A stretch of 64,000 nt of DNA, from contig NBAY01000008.1 of NCBI GenBank assembly GCA_002794775.1, forward strand, positions 992,001 through 1,056,000, in the 5' to 3' direction. Shown here one piece after another: positions 10,260 through 21,183 of this stretch. The first letter of the stretch is position 1, and the number at the start of each line of letters is the position of its first letter. The notes below the pieces were generated by a model. The model did not search any database. It saw nothing but the letters and a program-made list of their open reading frames with translations, and had not been told where the DNA came from. Source of the stretch: Porodaedalea pini. Lineage: Eukaryota > Basidiomycota > Agaricomycetes > Hymenochaetales > Hymenochaetaceae. The position numbers were made by a program, and so were the translations under genes.

Positions 10260-13200
10260 ATGTCCACCTGGTCTGGCACACATCCACCTCCGCAAAGGAG
10301 TGAGCGCTCTCGTTCGCCGTCCCGCAGCGCATACGGACGCGCAGCCTATCCTGATCCGACGTATGCTCCGGACTCCTATCACCGCGAGTGGGATGCGTAC
10401 AACAGAGAACGAGCCTGGGCGGATTACGAGAGGGACAGAGCAGCGTACGACTATGGCAGGCGCGGCAGGAGTCGCAGCCCGCCATTTGACGACAGTGCGT
10501 ACGCTTCTTTTCGTTGTTTGTATTCTTCATTTAGGAAGTGTATGGCTCAGTGGGCCGCAAACGGCGTCGGTCCATGTCGCCATACGACCGCGAACGCTAT
10601 GACCCGCGACCGCGTTATGATGACTACGGTGAGTGAATTGCATAGGACCGGAACTTCTTGACGTTAATGGCGTGTGTACAATAGATGCCTACAGAGGATA
10701 TGGACATTCTCCGCCACGCGGCCGTGGACAATATGGACACGGACATGGCTACGGTGGACGTTCGTCCCGTGCTCCAGTCGACCCACATACGCTCGATTAC
10801 CCCGTCAGTTTGAAGCAATACGCCGAATGGTTCCGCTACTATTACCCGCAACAGGCCAGCGAGGAGGACCTCGCTGACAAAGCGGCAGAACAAGAGGCAG
10901 GCGATGGGTCGAAGCCGCGAAACGGCATCAAAACGAAATGGGAGAAGTACAAAAAGGACTTCCTTGCTCAACAGGTCAGCGCTTTCGCTCACTTTACCTC
11001 ACGCACGTTGTTCTTCCCAAATGTCACTTATTACCTTGCGTTTTTTTTTACCCCCACTTCGGCTTAAACTTTGTTATCGTTATTGCCTCGATGATCGCTT
11101 GTCTTCCTTTACTTTTCTTGCATGCACTGAATTTCGTCTTGTATCGTAGCTCCAAACGCTTTTTGAGCACCACAAAAAGTCTCCGTGGTTCGCAGAGAAA
11201 TACGACCCTGCTCCGGAGTTCGCAGCCTTGCGTGCGCGTGTGCGCAAGGTTGGGTGGCGCGGACGCATGAACCAGTTCCTCGATGACATCGAAGATGGCA
11301 TATTCGATAAGGACGGAGGTGCGGACGACGCAGAGCCGCACGAGCCTGAGCGAGAGTCCTTGAAGGAGGGCTCAGCTGTACCAGAGAATGGTGCGGTGGA
11401 TGAGGCAGAGAGCCCCGTTAAGCCGGAGGAAGACTTCAGCATGGGTCTAGAGAATGAAGAAGAGGCTGCAGATAATGCGGGCGATGTTAAGAACGATACG
11501 AATGGCAAAGCGTCGTATGACTCGAAACACTCTGAGAAAGATGAAGTCTCTGTCATGCCTGAAGGCAACCAAGTGATGATTCGCACTATTCCGCCTGATA
11601 TCGGGAGAGTGAAGCTAGAAGCTGTAAGTTTGATGTCTTTCGACCTTCAGCTGGTCCCTTATTCTGACGTCAATGTAGGTCCTCAGAGATATGAACAGCT
11701 TTGTCTACCTTGCGCTCGGCGACCCGATGCAGAAGCGCAATTATTATCGAGCGGGATGGATTAAGTTTGATGAGCACGCCGACATGCAAAACATCCTCTC
11801 CGCGCTTAGTGAGAAAAAGGTAAATTTTAGCCTTCGCTTTCATCGCCGATGAAACAAAGCACATCGACTTATGTGTGTCCATCTGTCCTGCAGATTGAAG
11901 GCTTCAAATTACATTTGAACCACAATACAGGGCCATTCGCGGGCAAAGTGCGCACGGCGCCCGAGGCTGCCAGCCGACCAGAGCGCATTGCGAAGGACCT
12001 CGCACAAATACGGCGCCTCGCGCTACTCCTTGAGGACGAATATGAGCGCGTGCGCACGTTCCGACCGGACCCGCCTGGACCGCAACCTGATGGTGCAGAG
12101 GGTGGAGACCCGCCGCCACCGGAGGATGTGCTGATGCGCGATGCGGTGGCGGAGGATGAGCCGCCTGTCGAGAAGGGGAGTGATGCGGTTGAGCGGCGAA
12201 TTGCGCATCTCGTTGCGGAGCTGCCTGAACCTGTGAATGAAGTGGAGGCGAAGGTGCTGGAGGTAAAGAAAGTAAATGTAACTCAAGTTGGTGTTTTAAG
12301 AAGCTGTTCTGACTTTTCTCTTTCTCGTTTGTTATCTCGGCAGAACACAATAGCGTTGGATCTCTATCTTGCATACCTGCGCGCGGCATTCCACACCTGT
12401 TACTACTGCGCGTCGACGTCCGACCATCTCGAGGAACTACAGCGCAAATGCATTAAGCATGTGCGGAAACCGCTGTCCAAGAAGCTTGCATCAGAGATCG
12501 AGCAACAGGCAGGAGTAAGTACCAAGCCGAAGGAGGAGCAAGAAAAAGCATCAAAGATAGAGGGAGAAGGCGAAGGTGCGGGTGACGTTGCGGAGGAGGG
12601 CGGGAAGGAGGACGAGAAGAAGGAGAAGGAAAAAGAGGCTCCCGATAGGAGCAGGGAGGGCATGCTAAGGGAGAGGGATCCGAGGGGCGGCGAGCCTCGA
12701 GACTGGAAGCGGAATGGTAGGTATTTGATGCTTCCGTTCTTCGACCTATACTTATTTCTTTTCCTCCTACTTCTAAAGAAGAACGATGGCTGGAATGGCT
12801 CGACAACAGAATTGCACTTCTGATAAATAAAGATGGTATCGATGTGCGCGACTACGGTGGGAAGCGTTATGAAGAGTGCGTACCGACTATCCTGATGCGT
12901 ATCATTCAGACCAACTGATCTTTGCTTTTCTCACGACAGTGAACTTGCCAAGGCGGTTGAACCCCATATAAAACAAGAGGACGAAGGGAAGTTCAGATGC
13001 AAGACATGTTCTAAGCTTTTCAAGGCAACGTCGTTCGTTGAAAAGCATGTTGTCAATAAGCATTCGGAGCTTGTCAAGCAGCTCGATGATGTGAGCCTAT
13101 CTCTATCAGACTTGTCGACTCAGACTTCACTGATAAATTGAAATCTAGATTCCCTTCTATAATAACTTTGCACTTGACCCGCAACGAATCCAGCCGTTCA

Positions 13201-13748
13201 CGCATTATCCTCAACAAGCCGGAAGCGGTCCAAGCGCCCCGCCACAGGCGTATGGCTTCCAGAATGTGCCTCAGGCATACATGGACTACGGGCGTGGTGG
13301 CGGCATGGGTATGGGTGCCGGAGGCGGGGCGCCGTACTATGGCTTCCCGGGCCAGTATCCTCCCTACGCGAATGGCGGCGCCGACCCATACGGGGCATAT
13401 CCATACGGTCACGCCTACCCTGCCGCAGCGGTCCCACTACCAGCGCGCAGTTTGCGTGACGAGCCACCTCTTATGGCAGGTAACGGCGGCGGTCGAAGGC
13501 TCGGCGACCGCATCGGTGGGTATGCGCATGACCCTACGCTACCCGGGCACGGCATTGAGGGTCTGCCTGCGAAGCCTGTCGCGACGCTTGAACCTGGGCC
13601 GGGTGGCCGTCGTAACGGCTCTGTTCGCGGCACGGCACCGCCTCCACCTCCCGACGCGAAGGAGGACCCGCGCGCCGCAGCGGGACGGAAGGTTAGCTAC
13701 CATGATATGGACCTTGTGGCAGAGGGCGACGTCGAGCTGACGTATTGA
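10260..13748 (+). CDS. ARS2: ARS2/SERRATE-type nuclear RNA adaptor
   Basis: Ten exons give 939 aa: 10260-10494, 10539-10628, 10685-10974, 11150-11623, 11679-11819, 11894-12262, 12344-12716, 12779-12875, 12940-13090 and 13149-13748. ARS2 binds the nuclear cap-binding complex and sorts capped RNAs toward export, processing or decay. The N-terminus is RS/RY-rich. The conserved N-terminal helical unit (YPVSLKQYAEWFRYYYP, LFEHHKKSPWFAEKYDP) follows. The RRM-like segment is NSFVYLALGD...YYRAGWIKF. Next come the helical core (IALDLYLAYLRAAFHTCYYC) and a C2H2 zinc finger (FRCKTCSKLF...HVVNKH). The C-terminus is Gly/Tyr/Pro-rich. All junction phases agree and the total is a multiple of three. Exon 6 could end nine bases later without changing the frame. 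The promoter is pyrimidine-rich. Confidence 0.93.
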
Positions 13749-13980
13749 GTGGCCGTTACTTTGCGCTGGTCTGTTTATCCATTCTTGATATCAGATACTG
13801 TTTCATTGTGTGTACTTAGTTCGATAAGTTGTTTTAGGTATAAAGCTATAAGGTCGTCGGTTATATTATGAGAATAAAGTCCCTTGTTTCTGCATAGTAA
13901 CGAAATTTATTTCTGCCGAAGCAATTCTGAGTGCTTAGGAGATGAAAGTATTTATGGCCTAATACACCGTAGTATCTTTG

Positions 13981-15243
13981 TCATGGTTTTGCCGTAGTCA
14001 AAATTTCTCTGAAGGTCCATAAGAGCTGCTCCGATCCAGTCTTATGCACTTGCTTAAGGCCCAACAAAACTTTGCTGCTGCTTATGGAGTTTGTATAGGA
14101 CAAGACAATGCAACAAATACAGAAGATATAGGGGAAACTAGAAGATACTGCCAAAACTTTCTCGAGGTGGCCAGAATCCGCCCCCATTTTATCTGCCTTT
14201 TCTTTCTGCCTTTTCTTGCGCATCCGCTCCTTTCCCCCCTGCTCGTCGCCCCCAGGAGCATTCCGTTCTCTTTTGGGTGCAAGGAGGAGAGCCTTCTCGT
14301 CAACCTGGTCGCTCTTCTGCTCTACAGCCTCCCGCTTGCGCTTTGCGCGTTTGTCGAGTACGCGGGCAAGTTCTACCTGGCGCAAGTAGTCTTTCTGCTC
14401 GCGCCGCGACTGCTCGAGCTCGACGCGTAGACGCGCAGTATGTACGGCTGCTTCGTTGGCTGCATGGTCGTTAAAAGTAAAATGATTAATACCTAAATAC
14501 AATTTGTCTAAAGAAAGAACCTGACCAATTTGTTCGGTGAGCATGTTCCATTTGAAGCGTGGAAGATATTTCATCGTCCATACGTCGTCCCGCCAACGTG
14601 TTCCTTTTTTACCGCCAATTGGCTGCGCGTTGAGCATATCCGCGACCGACCGTGCGACGCGCTTGTCGACAAACTCGACCCAGCCCTCTGTGAAGTGAGC
14701 CTTCTTCGTCGCGGTATATTTCTTGCGTAAATACGCTCGCTTCGCGTCTAATCCACGCGTGGACAATAAAGAGAGAGAAAATAAGACGCTGTAGTAGAAG
14801 AGACAAGACGGCAACTGCGCACCTTCTTGCTGCAAATACACGCGCCCTATTTCTCCATATTGGCTCATAAGATGGCGTACCTTCGTAGGCCGCATTCCTG
14901 GAGGAATTCGCGATATATACACGACGCCTGCCCGGTCTTGTGAAGCGCGAAAAGCTGCGAGCGCCTCTGGAGTAAGCGGCTTCACAGTCTTTGCAGGACC
15001 TGCAAAACCCTCCGGATCCATCCCGCCTTTGAGCTCGCTTCCGTGTTCATCATTGGAACTTTGCTCTGGATTTTCTCCATCTTCATCTCCTGACTCGTTC
15101 GGATGATCTTTGACAAGCTCCTTGTCGCTGCCTGATTGCGAAGTTGTGCTATGCGATCTCGAGCGAGACGGCCCTGCATCATTCTCTTGAGTGCTTCCAT
15201 TTAGTGCAAAGCGAGAGTCCATTGCCATTGTGGCCTTTGCCAT
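13981..15243 (-). CDS. ESF2: ESF2/ABT1 family 18S rRNA processing factor
   Basis: Exons are 14823-15243, 14526-14747 and 13981-14459 (introns 14748-14822 and 14460-14525). The start is the MAKATMAMDS methionine; M15228 is an alternative. Esf2 is a nucleolar RNA-binding protein of the small-subunit processome that stimulates the helicase Dbp8. A Ser/acidic N-terminus is followed by the atypical RRM: GVVYISRIPPGM, YGEIGRVYL, AKRAYLRKKYTA, HFTEGWVEF, WRDDVWTMKYLPRF. Then comes a basic coiled tail (ELEQSRREQKDYLRQ). The end is odd. After HLEKVL the open frame continues for about 50 residues. One extra base near 14134 would instead give a short VLGSIF-type ending and stop, which suits the family better. 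The gene is divergent from IRC3. Confidence 0.85.
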   Translation of the reverse strand: MAKATMAMDSRFALNGSTQENDAGPSRSRSHSTTSQSGSDKELVKDHPNESGDEDGENPEQSSNDEHGSELKGGMDPEGFAGPAKTVKPLTPEALAAFRASQDRAGVVYISRIPPGMRPTKVRHLMSQYGEIGRVYLQQEGAQLPSCLFYYSVLFSLSLLSTRGLDAKRAYLRKKYTATKKAHFTEGWVEFVDKRVARSVADMLNAQPIGGKKGTRWRDDVWTMKYLPRFKWNMLTEQIGQVLSLDKLYLGINHFTFNDHAANEAAVHTARLRVELEQSRREQKDYLRQVELARVLDKRAKRKREAVEQKSDQVDEKALLLAPKRERNAPGGDEQGGKERMRKKRQKEKADKMGADSGHLEKVLAVSSSFPYIFCICCIVLSYTNSISSSKVLLGLKQVHKTGSEQLLWTFREILTTAKP

Positions 15244-15480
15244 TGAGTAGGCGTGATAAAGGTAGCTAAGTGCAGGCAAGTTCAAAAAAATCAAGACCTT
15301 AGCTTTCGGATATGCCACTGATCGACATTTCCTTTTTCAGTGCCCGAGCCTCAAGGTTTCCGCCTTGTTCACTGGCACTTAAGTTCAAGATGAACCTTCG
15401 TATCAAACCATCTGGTCGACAGAGACCTATGCCTTCCCTCTCTGGCTGGAAGAGCATATACGGGCAGTCTTTGAAGCCTC
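15244..15480. promoter_or_regulatory. Shared divergent promoter of ESF2 and IRC3
   Basis: About 237 bp separate the two start codons, so both genes must be driven from this interval or from within each other's 5' regions. No specific factor site was recognised. Confidence 0.55.
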
Positions 15481-18079
15481 ATGCTTCGTAACTTCAGCCA
15501 TGTTCTAGACTCTTTGCATTCAATAGCACAAAAGCGACTATTGTTTGCTCCTCGATGTTCTAGCTCTTTGACTGTCCTCTCACCTCATACTGCTCCAATA
15601 AAGCTACGACCTTACCAGGAAGACTGCATAAAAGCGTGCCTCGAAGCGCTTAACGTAGCAGACTCAACGCGTATTGGTGTATCACTGCCAACGGGTTCAG
15701 GCAAGACGACCGTCTTCATTTCGCTCATCTCGATGCTTCAACCGCCAGAGCAAAGTCCAGACGCAAATAGAGCGCTGATTATTGTGAATAGTGTCGAACT
15801 TGCGCAGCAGTCTGCTGATCAGGTGAAAAGGATGTTCTCAGACTTAAGCGTAGAAATCGACCAAGGAGCAAGGTTTAAGGCGACCGGTCAGGCTGACATG
15901 TAAGCTAGACACTATTGCTATACAGAAATATCTTTAATTGACCGTTTGGTTTTTTACTCTCTTTTAAGAACTGTCGCGACGTACCAGAGTCTCATCAATG
16001 AATCCAGACTGGCGAAGTTCGATCCAAGTAAACTCAAATGTATCATAGTTGACGAAGCTCACCATGCAGTTGCTCCTTCGTGAGGTCTTTGTCTGGCAAA
16101 CATTTATCTGGCTCTAATTCTGCTTTAGATATCGCAAGATACTCTCGCAGTTTGATGCAGACATCCATCATCCGGACGATGATGTCGTCCCTCCAACTCT
16201 TCCGCATGCAATTCCGATTATCGGATTCTCTGCAACATTCAGTCGACATGATCGTCTTGCACTTAGCACCGTATTTCAGCGCATCGTGTACCACCGTGAT
16301 TTCTTGCAAATGATTAAAGAAAAATGGTAATGGGTTCCAGTTTTCGACTCTGGCGTAGAAAACCTGATGAAAACCGGCCCAGGCTCTGCAATGTCCTCTT
16401 CACGTCGGTTAAAGCTGAACTGAACCTTAGTGAGGTCAGCATAAACGCCGGTTCTGGAGATTTCAGCTCGACGAGCCTAGCCGAATCCATCAATACAGAG
16501 GCTGTCAATAAGCTAGTCGTACAAAGCTGGCTTGAAAAGGCCTGTAAGCTTAGTTGTTTTCTTCTACTTTAGCTGAGACTTACTGAGGGCTGCCAACAGC
16601 TACTCGACGTTCAACTGTCGTGTTCTGCGTGAATGTGCAGCACTTACAAGAGCTTACGAAGGCCTTTCAGGAAGCAGGTGTTGATGCTCGCTATGTCCAT
16701 TCTGGCACTCCTTCCGGGGAACGAGCAGAGATAATCAAAGCTTTCAAAGCTAGCGCATTCCCCGTACTTCTTAACGTCGGTCAGATCTTAGTTTACGTAT
16801 TTCGCTGGTCTATTTATCAATCTCAAGCTCATCAGCAATCTTGTCGGAGGGTACGGATATCCCGAACATCGACTGTGTGATGCTCGCGAAGCCAACGCGC
16901 TCGCAAAACGTATTTGCGCAGATGGCGAGTGCTTTCTACTATGATTCTCAAAGACCGCGTCTGATGTACATGTTTAAGATCGGAAGAGGAATGAGGCTGT
17001 CTCCTCACACAGGGAAAGTTGATTGTCATTTAATCGACTTCGTCGACAGCGTGAGTCGAGTCGACGGGATCGTCTCCATTCCGACGCTGTTCGGCTTTGA
17101 TCCTGATGAGCCTATCGATGGTACGGTTTCAATCTGATGCAAGAATCGGCAACATATTGATAGTTACACATGCAGGAAATAGCCTGGAATACCTTGAATG
17201 GCGAGCGTCGCATGTGGGTAACCGAGACGGTCCGGGTACATTCAGCCGCGAACCATCTGGCCCACTGTCCCTTACGTATGAAGAATACGACAACCCCTTC
17301 GACCTCGTGCATGACGGCTCAGGCGCCCCACATCTTACCGAAATCTCAAAGTTTGCGTGGGTAGGCTGTGGCGACGATGTCTACGTACTTCGAATCGGGT
17401 TCGAGAAGGGTTACATCAAGATAGTCCGAGTTGAGGATGATAACAGTAAGATCCAGATTCATATTCCCGTGCGCATGAATGGCGCTGACCGTCAACAGAT
17501 GAGCTGATCTTTCGCGCTCATCATAAGGAGCCTTATAATGGAATGTCTGTTACAAAGCCAAAACTTGTTTTGGAGGCGAAGGACCTGGAGGTGGTTGTCC
17601 GTGGATGTGATCAATTTGTCAGGGATGACTTACTCTCCGCCACTGAGCTTAAGAAGTACGTGGTTACTTTTTATAGACATACTCGCTCAACATTGTCTTT
17701 TGTACAGTGTGCTTCGAACGGCGTCTTGGCGAAAGGAGCCTGCATCGGAAACACAGAAGGGTTATCTTCTGAGACAACTTGACAAGGCCATTCAAAACAG
17801 TATGTTGAGTTGTAAACTTGATGTTGAATCCTTGAACAAGGGCCAAGCCGCGAGTATAAATGTTCGGCTTTACCACGGTGCACATGTAAGAACTAATATT
17901 GCGAGACTTCGCATTGGAAGAACGCAAAACTGACGCTCTTACAGACGCGCTACGCAAAAAAGATGAAGCAAGGGTCGAAATCAGCTGGCAGGGAGGGACG
18001 CCGCAATGCAAGAGGAAATGCAGCCGACGAGAGCCTTAGTCGCCTGACACATAGCCAACTTGAATGGCTCGAGCTATAA
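15481..18079 (+). CDS. IRC3: Mitochondrial SF2 helicase IRC3
   Basis: Eleven exons give 679 aa: 15481-15899, 15969-16079, 16129-16326, 16383-16543, 16600-16779, 16836-16924, 16979-17120, 17176-17445, 17499-17655, 17708-17885 and 17945-18079. Irc3 is a branch-migration helicase that maintains mitochondrial DNA. The first about 35 residues are basic/hydroxylated, as in a presequence. Motifs: RPYQEDCI (Q-like), PTGSGKTT (I), VDEAHHA (II), GFSATF (III), [10 protein letters not shown] (V) and [11 protein letters not shown] (VI). The C-terminal part has the family blocks [20 protein letters not shown] and WRKEPAS...GQAASI. The intron inside motif VI (16925-16978) has a GC donor (GCGAGT). It is 54 nt with no stop, so retention would insert 18 residues into motif VI; splicing is far more plausible. 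The total length is a multiple of three. Confidence 0.92.
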
Positions 18080-19391
18080 AATTGATGGGAGCGCTCAGAT
18101 GTTTCTTAATGCCTCTATCAATGCAAGAATCCAAGTCAAATGCCAATGGCCGACTCGAGAGTCAGCTGTATATAGTGTAACTTCTCCCTTCTTCCTAAAA
18201 TTACATGTGTAGGAGCAAGGCAAGTAGCTTTATAGATGCAAACTTCATAAGGCCTCGATGGACATTTCCATTTTAGTACCCATCACGTGACTGGGCGTTA
18301 TTTTGTGTCTTTTTTTTTCTTTCGCAAGGTTGCTATTCTCAACCTTCATCTCCATCTCCATCTCCTGCTCATCCATGCAACGAGCTGCTGCTGTCTAACT
18401 ATTATCTATAGGTGACTATCCCCTCTATCATTCTGCTTTCTCTGGCGGTGATGTGTAAAAGTTGGTATTACCACCGAATGGCCGTCGGCCCCTTGGGTCG
18501 GCGGCGACGTGTCGACAATACCCTAGGCTGCTTGTACTCTTTTCTGAGCGTCTTCCTTCTTTCTTCTACAGCTCCATGCTTTCGTGTGTTTCTCGTACTG
18601 ATGTGCGCTCTCTTGATAGATATTTTAGCGTCGTTCAGTGGTTGCGGACGATTTTGTTGGATAGACGGCGTTGAATGGAGATGGATTGAGATGGAGGGTT
18701 TGGTGTCTTAGATGTTGTGGTATCGTATATTCGTTATACCTTTGCAATCGTCGTGTACTTGGATTATGGTTTACAAGGAAATTCTCTTGTCCTCAGACCT
18801 GGTTGCGATTTTTTGAGTCAAATTTATTGCGTCATGCAAAGTGGTTCAGCGTTCACTGGCGTTGGTTCTTGCCCGCCACTGCAAGCGCAACAACATTGTA
18901 TAATCTTTTCTACAGTTTTGGGATCTAGCATACATATAGCAATAAAATACACGAGATAACGTTTTTACGGAAGGATCAACTACAGTGGGTTCATCATGGA
19001 TCCGTGGTCTTTTCATCGAGTCTTCTCCTTTATGCTCGACCATTACCTCCTCCTGACTCCCTCGTCGAAGGCGAATAAAATGAATAAATACGTGTCGAGA
19101 AATCGGAAAGCAGTCCGTCGGTGGACATCATACGTATGCGTCGTTACAGTTACAAAGCGTTCTTGACGTTGTTGGAAAAGTCGAGATTGAAAAGATTCAC
19201 TGGCCTTTGCAATTGCTGGTGTACCAGTTTGCGAGGTCGCAAGGCGTCTACTGCGCATCTAAAGCTTGGAAATGCGGTCGGTGAGAAGTTGAATTTGGTC
19301 CGGGACGTCTATCGTCTGTCGTTGCTGAAGTCGAACAATGGGATATGGGGGAATGCGAACGTGAATCGTGCTGTTTGCGCTTTCTTCGCGT
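18080..19391. other. Intergenic between convergent IRC3 and an unknown gene
   Basis: No conserved coding sequence was seen. Around 18300-18420 there is a pyrimidine-rich stretch (repeated CATCTC) followed by CTAAC...TATAG. This resembles a transcription start with a 5' intron acceptor, so a short noncoding transcript is possible. Confidence 0.35.
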
Positions 19392-20955
19392 TTAATCGTC
19401 ATCCGTGGGCAGCTCCTTGAGCTCACGTAGGCACGCAACTGAGCGGTGATTCTTGAGTATCCAGCCAAGGTTGTGCTTCTCCGGAGGGAGAATGGGTCCT
19501 GAGAAGAAACAGTAAATCAGCACTGACTTACATTAGATGAAATAACAAACCGACCGGCCTACGCTCAACAGCGAACTCGACCCAAAGTAGCGCGTCATAT
19601 ATTTCTTCCTCGGTGAGTAGTTCCTCCTGCACGAAGTATGAGTTAGCTCACGCAGAGCAAACACGCGAAAGCAAACTCACATGTATCTGGACCGCGCGCT
19701 GAGCGAGATTCTCGTCGACATATAGACCTGCAAGGCGGTCCGATTCCTCGATGAAATCGATCGTACGCTTCCTGCGACGACGCAGTTCGATTTTCTCGAG
19801 TGCTCGGTGCCAGCGCTGCCAGTCGTGGAAGTTGGCATCTTCATAGAGCGGTGGAATGGTGCCCTGGTGAATCGCAGCCCAGGACTCGCGGCTCTGCACA
19901 TATAGTGAGGCTCACTAAAACACAGATTGAAGCGGACAGGATGTACCTTGGAGTGCTCACCAGTCGTGCTTGTAGATGTATCCGAAGCGCGGCTATCTCT
20001 GCGACTCAACTCCAGCGTATATTCCAGCCCCCACCATTCTCCAGCATCCTCACTGACGCCTATGTCTTCAGTTTCAATGGTGCTCGGGACAGCGGTACTT
20101 GTGATATCTGCAATGAGGGTCTCGTACGGCTGCATAATTGTATAGAGTTGCGCTCAGTTGTGCTTTGGGAACAACAGCATATATGCGGGTGGCACTCACG
20201 AATGGCGGAGCAGGATTCTTTCCCTTCTTCCCCTCTGAGTTCGTTGATATGCTTTCATCGTCACGGATCGAAATAGAAGCCGATCTCTGCGACCTCGGCT
20301 GGCTGTATGCGCTTTCTGAGCTCCGATAATACATTGCCGTGTCGGAGAGCATGTCAGGCGTGAGCGGCGGCGTGTCTTGCGTTTCGGATGGAGATGTCAG
20401 GACAGGAGACCACTTGTCATCATTGTCACTATCGTGTGCGGAAGTCGCTAATGTGGGCTGCGAAGAGAGTGACATGGGAGAAAAGCACGCAGGCGAGAAC
20501 GAAGAGGAGTAGGCAGAGGGCGAGCTGGCGTCAGTGGACGCGTCAGATTGAGTCGAGCTGGCAGTATACGAGCGAGAGTGCGAAGGCGAGCGAATAGGCA
20601 TGGGAGTGAAAACATGCTTGGCTGTGGGGAGGCGACGAGGTGTCGGCACAGGCGAGTCGCCCAGCGACGTTAGGGTTTCATGCTCACAATTCACATTCAC
20701 AATGCTGTTGTTGTTCTTGACATCCGATACGTCAGGGCGTGTAGAGACTGAGTTGTTCTGTCCGAGAATGCTTCCGAGAGGCGAGCTGTTGATGGTCTGC
20801 TTGACGCGCGAGAAGAAAGAACCTGAGGACTCTGCCGGCGCGTTCGGGTGGTAAAGAGGAGTGAGCTGCCCATCGTCGTCTTCGTCATCCTGTGTTACTG
20901 AGAGGGAAGAGTATGTACTGAGTGTGGTCTTTGTGATGGGCCTTGTTCTTGCCAT
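19392..20955 (-). CDS. Unknown protein with Ser-rich N-terminus and conserved-looking C-terminal domain
   Basis: Five exons give 444 aa: 20200-20955, 19947-20129, 19681-19893, 19551-19626 and 19392-19498. I do not recognise the family. Residues 1-250 are Ser/Thr/Pro-rich and probably disordered, with several SP/TP sites that could be phosphorylated. Residues about 250-444 look folded: EWWGLEYTLELS, ESWAAIHQGTIPPLYED, FHDWQRWHRALEK, a basic block ELRRRRKRTIDF, DALLWVEFAVERRP, then GPILPPEKHNLGWIL and an acidic end. No signal peptide or membrane segment is visible. All phases agree and the length is a multiple of three, so the model is solid even though the function is not. The start chosen is MARTRP; M21006 upstream would add 17 residues. 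Confidence 0.8.
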
Positions 20956-21183
20956 TTTGCATTGACTCGTAGCGGTCGAGAGATGAGGGAAAGGTTGAAA
21001 TGCCACTCAGACGCGTCGCGTCAAGAAAAGACATCACGTGGTACGCGCACCATCAAAATTCATGTAAATGCCGCTGTTTTGAATAGGCTGAGCAGGGTGC
21101 AAGTTATGTCAAGACGTGTACAAAAAGCAACGAATAACAACAAGAAAGTATCAACGAAGAGATTGAGAACATTGGCTAGCTGT

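Noticed and set aside
16925..16978. Reading the 54 bases as an in-frame insertion in IRC3
   Set aside because: It would split helicase motif VI. A GC-AG intron with a CTGAT branch-like site explains it better; retained only as a regulatory possibility.
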